In this document: positions 58,336 through 64,000 of the stretch, in pieces
Numbering within the stretch: position 1 is the stretch's first letter
Layout: each line of letters begins with the position of its first letter
Source: Polynucleobacter meluiroseus
GTDB taxonomy: Bacteria > Pseudomonadota > Gammaproteobacteria > Burkholderiales > Burkholderiaceae
Direction: 5' to 3'
NCBI GenBank assembly: GCA_945879115.1
Contig: CAMDUR010000006.1
Span: 1 to 64,000 of the forward strand
Length of the DNA: 64,000 nt
The notes under the pieces: generated by a model
The model's input: only the letters and a program-made list of their open reading frames with translations
Database searches by the model: none
Told to the model about the DNA's origin: nothing
Program-made: the position numbers and the translations under genes

Positions 58336-59031
58336 TTAAATTGGTTTAATTAACTTAGGGCGGCCAGCTCTTCTTGGAGTGAGGGGTCTGTTTGTTTTAA
58401 AGGAAATTTGCTCAAGTCCAGATTGAGTGACCAGCGGCCAACCATAATTTAAGTGATCACTTACTTTTAATAAATCTGAATTATTAATTGGCTCTATCAT
58501 TCTTTTTTGCCAAGCTAATTGACGCTCAAACGGAGTATTCCCTAAGGCCCAATAAAGAGAATGATCTGAAATCCATGGCACAGTCTCAGTTCCAATGTGG
58601 TGACGGCAACTAGACCAATGCCACTTTTCTGATACTGAAACTAAACCTGCCCTCACAGGATTTTGCTCAATATATTTTTGACAAAGTAACAAATAAGGTT
58701 CCGGCTCTATTAATGCAGACTTAAATCGCCCCTCCCAAACTGTTCCCGTACGGTGATGAGTTTGATTAAATACTTGGGCGTAACGCCTTCCAACTGATTG
58801 CATTACTCGAGATGCACTTAGAGGTGTTTTAGGGGTAGCCAGAATATGAACATGGTTAGGCATCAAGACAAATGCATGTATCGCCAACTCATACTCCCTA
58901 GCCGCATCCTTTAGCCACTCCAAATAAGATTTTCTCTCATCATCCGAAAAGAAAATCTCTTGGGAGTTATTGCCTCTTACCATGATGTGTAAGGGGTAAC
59001 CTGCCAATATGACTCTAGGTAACCTTGCCAT
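58336..59031 (-). CDS. REP-associated tyrosine transposase (Y1 HUH, RAYT)
   Basis: 231 residues. HUH motif His60-x-His62 in LMPNHVHILATP and the catalytic Tyr120 in CQKYIEQNPVRAGLV define the TnpA_REP (IS200-related) group. RAYTs are single-copy, domesticated transposases that cut REP hairpins. It begins five bases after the dgt stop on the same strand, so it is co-transcribed with aroK-aroB-dgt. It appears intact. Confidence 0.9.
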   Translation of the reverse strand: MARLPRVILAGYPLHIMVRGNNSQEIFFSDDERKSYLEWLKDAAREYELAIHAFVLMPNHVHILATPKTPLSASRVMQSVGRRYAQVFNQTHHRTGTVWEGRFKSALIEPEPYLLLCQKYIEQNPVRAGLVSVSEKWHWSSCRHHIGTETVPWISDHSLYWALGNTPFERQLAWQKRMIEPINNSDLLKVSDHLNYGWPLVTQSGLEQISFKTNRPLTPRRAGRPKLIKPI

Positions 59032-59036
59032 ACGAT

Positions 59037-60146
59037 CTATGCAATCAATTTCTGAAATTCTTTATTGGCATAACGATCTGTCATACCTGCAATATAGTGC
59101 GAAATCCTAAGGTAGGTTTCATCATCAGGACGGAAGTCAAACGGCAAGTCAGTTGGATGCTTTTCATAATGCTGAAAAAGACTCCCAATCATTTCACCTG
59201 CATTTTTTGTCATGGCACTCACTTGAGGATGACGGTATAAATTTTTAAATAAAAACCTTTTCATCTCTGTTGCCTGCTCACGCATATTTTCAGAAAATGC
59301 TACTAGTGGTTTTTGTTTTCTGACATCTTCAACAGATAGGGGATTTGATACTCGAATACGTCTTTGAGTCTCTTTGACTAAATCATCAACCAGTATATGA
59401 ATAATGTGGCGGACTATTTCATAGACTAATCTGCGACCGTCTAAACCCGGAAACGTTTTATCAACAATGTCTTTTTGATCACGCCATAAGCTTACTTCAC
59501 TCATTTGCTCAATCGTTAACAAGCCGGAGCGGATACCATCATCAATATCGTGATTGTTATATGCGATTTCATCAGCTAAATTAGCTAGCTGAGCCTCTAA
59601 GCTGGGCTGAGTACCTTTGATAAATCTTTGCCCTAACAAACCTAATACTTGAGCATTTTTTTGTGAGCAATGTTTTAAAATGCCTTCACGTGTTTCGAAC
59701 GATAAATTCAAACCATCCCAAAGTGCATAACGCTCTTCTAAAAAATCAACAACCCATAAACTCTGCAAATTATGCTCAAAACCACCATAAGGCTTCATAC
59801 AGTCGTTAAGCGCATCTTGGCCTGCATGACCAAACGGAGTATGACCTAAATCATGAGCCAAGGAGATTGCTTCAACCAAATCCTCATTAAGATTTAAACG
59901 TCTTGCTACTGCACGACCAATTTGAGCGACTTCAAGACTATGTGTCAAACGATTGCGAAAATGATCACCTTCGTGATTTAAGAAAACTTGTGTTTTATAT
60001 TCCAATCGACGAAATGCTGTTGAATGAATAATCCGATCACGATCTCTTTGAAAAGGACTGCGTCCTGATTGAGTAGGCTCGACAGGCTCAGGGTGAACTC
60101 GGCCTAACGATGCATTTTCTTGAACTGCATAACTGGCCAACGTCAT
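59037..60146 (-). CDS. dgt: Deoxyguanosinetriphosphate triphosphohydrolase-like protein
   Basis: 369 residues. HD-domain motifs: [14 protein letters not shown] (His), [13 protein letters not shown] (His-Asp), and [17 protein letters not shown] (Asp). It hydrolyses dNTPs to nucleoside and triphosphate. The N-terminal segment [18 protein letters not shown] is encoded by a REP-like sequence (60073-60098). Family relatives often have Arg-x-Pro-Glu near here, so only part of it may be foreign. It is six bases after aroB. Confidence 0.92.
   Translation of the reverse strand: MTLASYAVQENASLGRVHPEPVEPTQSGRSPFQRDRDRIIHSTAFRRLEYKTQVFLNHEGDHFRNRLTHSLEVAQIGRAVARRLNLNEDLVEAISLAHDLGHTPFGHAGQDALNDCMKPYGGFEHNLQSLWVVDFLEERYALWDGLNLSFETREGILKHCSQKNAQVLGLLGQRFIKGTQPSLEAQLANLADEIAYNNHDIDDGIRSGLLTIEQMSEVSLWRDQKDIVDKTFPGLDGRRLVYEIVRHIIHILVDDLVKETQRRIRVSNPLSVEDVRKQKPLVAFSENMREQATEMKRFLFKNLYRHPQVSAMTKNAGEMIGSLFQHYEKHPTDLPFDFRPDDETYLRISHYIAGMTDRYANKEFQKLIA
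60073..60098 (+). repeat. REP-like palindromic sequence inside dgt
   Basis: GTAG is followed by GCTCGACAGGCTCAGGGTGA and AC, matching a widespread proteobacterial REP-type unit (core CGACAGGCTCAGGGTGAAC) from memory. Its ends, GCTC and GAAC, can pair with one G-T. A 5' GTAG is typical of RAYT-linked REPs. Only this copy was seen in the window. Confidence 0.55.
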
Positions 60147-60151
60147 AAGAC

Positions 60152-61234
60152 TTAAGCCGCGCCAGAGGCTTCAAGAGTTTGAATCACTAGAGGCTCATCA
60201 ACTGTTTTAATCGTAGATCTTCCAATGCCATCCAACAAGATATAACGAACTTCTCCACCTTCAGCTTTTTTATCAACACTCATTAAATCTATATAACGAG
60301 TTATACCTAACTTGGGTGGGGTTAATGGTAGCTTTAAAGCTGTCACTAAATTTTTAATTCTTTGAAAGTCACCTGTTGTGAGTCGGCCAGTTCGAACAGA
60401 TAAGTCTGCAGCCAAAACCATGCCACACCCTACTGCTTCACCATGCAACCACTCTCCGTAACCCATACCTGCCTCAATGGCATGACCAAACGTATGACCA
60501 AAATTCAGAGTTGCACGAACGCCACCCTCTTTTTCATCAAGAGCCACTATATGAGACTTGATTTCACAAGATCTCTGAACAGCATGCTCCATTGCTTTTG
60601 GTTCACAAGCATTTAAAGGCTCAATATTCTTTTCCATCCATGAAAAAAAATCAGCATCAGCAATCGCGCCATGTTTGATTACCTCGGCCAAACCTGCTGA
60701 TAACTCTTTGGGCGGTAAAGTTCTTAAGGTATCAAGATCTGCAATCACAGCTTGTGGCTGATAAAAAGCACCAATCATATTTTTTCCCAAAGGATGATTG
60801 ATCCCTGTTTTGCCGCCAACTGAAGAGTCGACTTGTGAGAGTAATGTTGTTGGAACTTGAATAAAACGAATACCTCTCATATAGCTAGCAGCAGCAAAAC
60901 CGGTCATATCACCAATGACTCCACCGCCTAGCGCAATTAGTGTAGTTTTTCTATCAGCACCACTTTCTAGCAATGCATCAAATATTGTTTGTAATGTTTC
61001 CCAGGTTTTGTAAATCTCTCCATCAGGCAAAATAATAAGGCGAACTTTTTGACCTAAACCCTCAAGTGTTTTTACAACTCTATCTGCATAAAGTGGAGCT
61101 ACAGTTTGATTGGTAACAACTGCAGTGAAAGAACCTTTTAAATGTTTCTTATAAAGATCTGCCTGATCAATTAATTGAGATCCTATGTGGATAGGATAAC
61201 TACGCTCGCCTAGCTCAAGTTCAAGTGTTTTCAT
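60152..61234 (-). CDS. aroB: 3-dehydroquinate synthase
   Basis: 360 residues. [19 protein letters not shown] (NAD binding), the zinc/active-site residues in [27 protein letters not shown], and [11 protein letters not shown] are all present. It cyclises DAHP to 3-dehydroquinate in the shikimate pathway. Its ATG overlaps the aroK stop by four bases. Confidence 0.96.
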   Translation of the reverse strand: MKTLELELGERSYPIHIGSQLIDQADLYKKHLKGSFTAVVTNQTVAPLYADRVVKTLEGLGQKVRLIILPDGEIYKTWETLQTIFDALLESGADRKTTLIALGGGVIGDMTGFAAASYMRGIRFIQVPTTLLSQVDSSVGGKTGINHPLGKNMIGAFYQPQAVIADLDTLRTLPPKELSAGLAEVIKHGAIADADFFSWMEKNIEPLNACEPKAMEHAVQRSCEIKSHIVALDEKEGGVRATLNFGHTFGHAIEAGMGYGEWLHGEAVGCGMVLAADLSVRTGRLTTGDFQRIKNLVTALKLPLTPPKLGITRYIDLMSVDKKAEGGEVRYILLDGIGRSTIKTVDEPLVIQTLEASGAA

Positions 61235-61755
61235 TTTGACAATTCAAATTGCATCATTAACGTGTTAACCAGTTGTGAAACGCTGGGCTTACCAGTATCA
61301 ATGGTGTGATGTGCAGCCTCCAAATACAGGGGATCTCTTTCTGCATAAAGTTTTTCTAATGTAGTTCTTGCGTCGCCCTGATTCAGCAATGGTCGACCCT
61401 TATCATTTTTGGTACGGAGCCATAGCTCATGAGGATTAGCCCTTAAATAAAAAACCATGCCCCTATTATGCAGATTGGTCCTATTTTCAGGCAAAAGAAC
61501 AGCGCCACCACCTGTTGCCAAAACCAAATTCTTTTCTTGCGTTAACTCGTCGATGACTTGTGATTCACGCTTTCTAAAACCTGCCTCACCTTCCATTTCA
61601 AAGATAGTAGGTATCTTAACCCCGCAACGAGCCTCAATTTCATGATCCGTATCTATAAAGCGACGCCCTAATCTTTTGGCCAATAGGCGGCCTACGGTAG
61701 TTTTGCCCGCTCCCATTAAACCAACTAAGAAGATATTTTCAACAATCTCATTCAC
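61231..61755 (-). CDS. aroK: Shikimate kinase
   Basis: 174 residues with a GTG start (61753-61755; an ATG two bases later is out of frame). Walker [12 protein letters not shown] at 12-22, the shikimate-binding [17 protein letters not shown] and the lid Arg in [10 protein letters not shown] are present. It phosphorylates shikimate. It is ten bases after the secretin gene, preserving the pilQ-aroK-aroB order. Confidence 0.95.
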   Translation of the reverse strand: MNEIVENIFLVGLMGAGKTTVGRLLAKRLGRRFIDTDHEIEARCGVKIPTIFEMEGEAGFRKRESQVIDELTQEKNLVLATGGGAVLLPENRTNLHNRGMVFYLRANPHELWLRTKNDKGRPLLNQGDARTTLEKLYAERDPLYLEAAHHTIDTGKPSVSQLVNTLMMQFELSK

Positions 61756-61765
61756 AAGTGAGATT

Positions 61766-62878
61766 CTACTGAGGCTTTTGACTAGAAACCAAGGTTGGCG
61801 TTAAAAATATTAATAGCTCTGTTTTATCCACAGTTTTGGATTCTTGCCTGAATAAGGCACCCAGCACCGGGATTGCACTTAAAAAGGGAGTGCTTGCCTT
61901 ATCTTTTCTCTCCATATCCTGAAAAATACCCCCCAAAATAACAGTTCCACCGCTCTCAACTAAAACCTGTGTTTTGACGTGCTTTGTATCAATTGCAAAG
62001 CCTTGCTCTGTCTTAAGGCCAACGCTATCTTTATTAATATCAACATCTAAGATGATCATCTGATTTTTTTGAATTCTGGGTCGCACCTCTAATCTCAAAT
62101 TAGCCTTTCTAAACTGTACTTTTGTAGCGCCCTGTCCAGCAGATGATTGATATGGTAGTTCAGTTCCCTGTTCAATTAAAGCCTGAGAATTTTCAGCTGC
62201 CAATACCCTTGGATTTGAAATAATGTTTCCCATGCCACTTGATTCCAAAGCAGATAATTCAATTTGCAATGCCCGGCCAGCCTGCTTCCCTAAAAGGCTT
62301 ATGGCAGCAACGCCAGGCTCAAAGCCATGCAAACCTGCTGCAGGCAAAGAATGGCCGCCTGACAAATGCCCCGACTGTGATTGATAGGCTAACTTAGCGC
62401 CAAGATTTCTAGCAAATCTTCTTTCAGCCTCAACGATTCTTGCCTCAATCATGATTTGACGTAGCTCTGTATGTGTTTCCTGATCCTTGATCTCCTGCTG
62501 AGTGCGATCCAATTTCTTTTTTTCAAAAGAGGCAATCTCTTCAAATGGGGCTACCCATAAGATATTCCCTTCGAATCTATGACCTAAAGACCTACTTGCA
62601 AGAATGGCATTAAATACAGCCTGCCATGATGCGTCTTTCATTTGAATGCTCATCTGCCCAGCAACCCTCTCACTGAGTACCAGATTAATATCCTTGGCGT
62701 CTGCAAGCATTTGCAATAAATCGCGAACTTCAATCAAAGAGAAATTCAAGCTTAGCGTCTTATCTGAATTTAAAGATGAGCTGATTGCTTGGGACTTTGC
62801 TAAAACTGAGAATGGCGCACCTATAAAAACTCCCCCGACTGAAAGATAAGTCAGAATTTTTCTTCTATTTATCATCAT
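61766..62878 (-). CDS. Short PilQ/HofQ-like secretin
   Basis: 370 residues against about 700 for typical PilQ. A signal sequence ([19 protein letters not shown], with an Arg-Arg pair) is followed by an N0/STN-type domain ([31 protein letters not shown]) and the secretin barrel ([59 protein letters not shown] and [11 protein letters not shown]). There are no AMIN domains. It would form an outer-membrane pore for type IV pili or DNA uptake. It overlaps the upstream gene by four bases. Confidence 0.88.
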   Translation of the reverse strand: MMINRRKILTYLSVGGVFIGAPFSVLAKSQAISSSLNSDKTLSLNFSLIEVRDLLQMLADAKDINLVLSERVAGQMSIQMKDASWQAVFNAILASRSLGHRFEGNILWVAPFEEIASFEKKKLDRTQQEIKDQETHTELRQIMIEARIVEAERRFARNLGAKLAYQSQSGHLSGGHSLPAAGLHGFEPGVAAISLLGKQAGRALQIELSALESSGMGNIISNPRVLAAENSQALIEQGTELPYQSSAGQGATKVQFRKANLRLEVRPRIQKNQMIILDVDINKDSVGLKTEQGFAIDTKHVKTQVLVESGGTVILGGIFQDMERKDKASTPFLSAIPVLGALFRQESKTVDKTELLIFLTPTLVSSQKPQ

Positions 62879-63420
62879 GCTGGCTCCTCTCGATTGACCT
62901 GTATGGATGTGCCGGATTCAGATTCAATGATTAAATATTCATCAAATAACTCTGTAATACGCCAACCTGAATCAAATAGATGGCCAAGAACAACTAGTTG
63001 TCGATTTCCATTTAACTCAACAAGCGCTTTTGTTTTTCCTTTAGCCTTGATACTTCCCCAGTAATTGATGACTGGAAGTGATGCATCATCAATTACCTCA
63101 TCATGCGACTTAACAAGCATGAATTCATTAAGCTCTTTTTTTAATAAATTAATTTCAATTTTTTGCGATTCTTGATCTCTTAAAATAGATTTAATCTCAT
63201 GTTTGTATTCAAAATATAGTATTGCTAGAAGTAGCAATACGAGTAGAGACAGCCCGCATAAAGTTATTAATCCATAACGAAACATCGGCTCGTGTTTCTT
63301 AGGAAGATTGATTTTAGCTGGGCTTTTTATTTCTTTTTTATCGAAAGAAATAGCATCAAATGCATCGGAGGTAAGGTTTCGTTTAAACATCCGTACATTC
63401 TGTATTTTTTGATGTGTCAT
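62875..63420 (-). CDS. Single-pass inner-membrane protein with GspC/PilP-like C-terminus
   Basis: 181 residues. A basic cytoplasmic N-terminus (about 1-46), one membrane helix (about 48-68), a coiled coil (about 72-100), and a C-terminal beta-rich segment YWGSIKAKGKTKALVELNGNR...GHLFDSGWRITELFDEYLIIE that resembles the HR/PilP fold. This is the GspC plan in one chain, where full systems use PilN, PilO and PilP. It is coupled to the secretin gene (ATGA). AAAAGG lies in the loop of a hairpin that ends at the ATG; an internal Met at codon 11 is an alternative start. Confidence 0.65.
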   Translation of the reverse strand: MTHQKIQNVRMFKRNLTSDAFDAISFDKKEIKSPAKINLPKKHEPMFRYGLITLCGLSLLVLLLLAILYFEYKHEIKSILRDQESQKIEINLLKKELNEFMLVKSHDEVIDDASLPVINYWGSIKAKGKTKALVELNGNRQLVVLGHLFDSGWRITELFDEYLIIESESGTSIQVNREEPA

Positions 63421-63444
63421 AAAAATCAGCCTTTTCTGATTTTT
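63421..63444 (-). other. Hairpin directly before the GspC/PilP-like start codon
   Basis: AAAAATCAG and CTGATTTTT form a perfect nine-pair stem; on the minus strand the six-base loop is AAAAGG, a Shine-Dalgarno-like sequence, and the stem ends on the base before ATG. Confidence 0.5.
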
Positions 63445-63515
63445 ATGTAGGAAATGTCTTATTTCTAAGTAAAAGTACCAGCATTCTTTTTTAAATTAAT
63501 TAACTCAGCTTTATC

Positions 63516-63521
63516 TATAAT
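63516..63521 (+). promoter_or_regulatory. Candidate -10 box of ponA
   Basis: Perfect TATAAT ending six bases before the ATG at 63528, predicting transcription from the start codon itself. No Shine-Dalgarno and no good -35. Confidence 0.4.
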
Positions 63522-63527
63522 CAACCC

Positions 63528-64000
63528 ATGAGTTCAACACGCACCCCAGTTCGACCACCCTCAAGATTAGGTACCGGAAAAACTCCGCGAAGTCCAAAGA
63601 GAAATTTGCGGCAGTTTCTGACTCGTTGGGTTATTTTTCTTGGAAGCTCTGGCCTTATCGTTATAGGATTAGTTATTGCCTACGCACTCATTATTGCGAA
63701 GCCAAATCTTCCCGATTTAGATACCATTACAGATTACAAACCTAAAGTGCCACTTCGTATCTATACCGCTGATAACGCCTTAATTGGAGAGTTTGGTGAG
63801 GAGCGTCGAAGTATCAGGTCAATTAACGAAATCCCAAGTTATTTAAAAAATGCTGTTGTTGCTATTGAGGATGAGCGTTTTTATGAGCATGGTGGAGTTG
63901 ATTACTGGGGCGTTCTTCGAGCAACCTTAGCAAATCTACGCGGAAGCCTATCGCAGGGTGCGTCCACCATCACAATGCAGGTGGCACGTAACTTCTTTCT
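63528..64000 (+). CDS. mrcA: Penicillin-binding protein 1A (N-terminal part, cut by window edge)
   Basis: 157 residues are present, translated by hand from the ATG at 63528. A basic cytoplasmic tail, one membrane helix (WVIFLGSSGLIVIGLVIAYAL), then the GT51 transglycosylase start with the catalytic Glu in VAIEDERFYEHGGVD and SQGASTITMQVARNFF. Bifunctional class A PBPs polymerise and crosslink peptidoglycan. It is divergent from the secretin operon, as ponA usually is from pilMNOPQ. Confidence 0.93.
   Translation, partial: MSSTRTPVRPPSRLGTGKTPRSPKRNLRQFLTRWVIFLGSSGLIVIGLVIAYALIIAKPNLPDLDTITDYKPKVPLRIYTADNALIGEFGEERRSIRSINEIPSYLKNAVVAIEDERFYEHGGVDYWGVLRATLANLRGSLSQGASTITMQVARNFF

Noticed and set aside
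61742-61755. ATG start for aroK
   Set aside because: The nearby ATG is out of frame; the in-frame start codon is GTG.
1-64000. CRISPR arrays, prophage genes or classical insertion sequences
   Set aside because: No regular repeat-spacer pattern, integrase, phage structural gene or IS-type transposase other than the RAYT was seen.

Overview
The window reads as chromosome of a low-GC betaproteobacterium of the Burkholderiaceae. Polynucleobacter is my best guess, from the small tightly packed genes and Burkholderiales-type gene order (petABC-sspA-sspB, tatABC-HIT-hisEIFAHB, mla-ABC-bolA-murA-hisG, aroK-aroB-dgt). The genus is inference; no rRNA is present to confirm it.

Layout. 1-3.2 kb (minus): a DUF1329 gene cut by the left edge, a glutathione transferase, an ABM-domain membrane protein and ychF. 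3.2-13 kb (mostly plus): UbiH-type hydroxylase, DsbC-like protein, M61 peptidase, ung, then hemA-prfA-prmC-grxD and rmuC. 13-18.9 kb (minus): phasin, tRNA-Thr, sspB-sspA, the cytochrome bc1 operon petABC and a Nif3 protein, followed by a DegS/DegQ-type protease on plus. 20.2-35 kb is an accessory block: ompW, a glutamate/aspartate-type ABC transporter, a TctDE two-component system divergent from a tripartite tricarboxylate transporter with two binding proteins, a split chromate transporter, a porin and a Sel1-repeat protein. 35-46 kb (minus): tatCBA, HIT and the histidine genes, with hisC inverted and a pair of DUF1640-like genes inserted between hisB and hisD; then murA. 46-51.8 kb: bolA, an ABC-2 exporter and the Mla phospholipid system. 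51.9-58.1 kb: gltD-gltB. 58.3-63.4 kb: a REP-associated tyrosine transposase, dgt, aroB, aroK, an unusually short secretin and a small GspC/PilP-like inner-membrane protein. The start of PBP1A (ponA/mrcA) runs off the right edge.

How it works together. Housekeeping functions are haem and ubiquinone synthesis, translation termination, respiration, Tat export (which serves the Rieske protein and probably one TctC), histidine and shikimate synthesis, ammonia assimilation and envelope lipid homeostasis. The accessory block adds uptake of amino and organic acids, as expected of a planktonic heterotroph.

Most worth a second look: the minimal secretin pair replacing a full pilMNOPQ set; the broken histidine operon with its DUF1640 cassette flanked by strong hairpins; a RAYT next to a REP-like sequence embedded in dgt; a gltB promoter with a palindrome in its spacer; several genes with a -10 box exactly six bases before an ATG and no Shine-Dalgarno; and a perfect FNR box upstream of ompW. 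No CRISPR array, phage or classical insertion sequence was seen.
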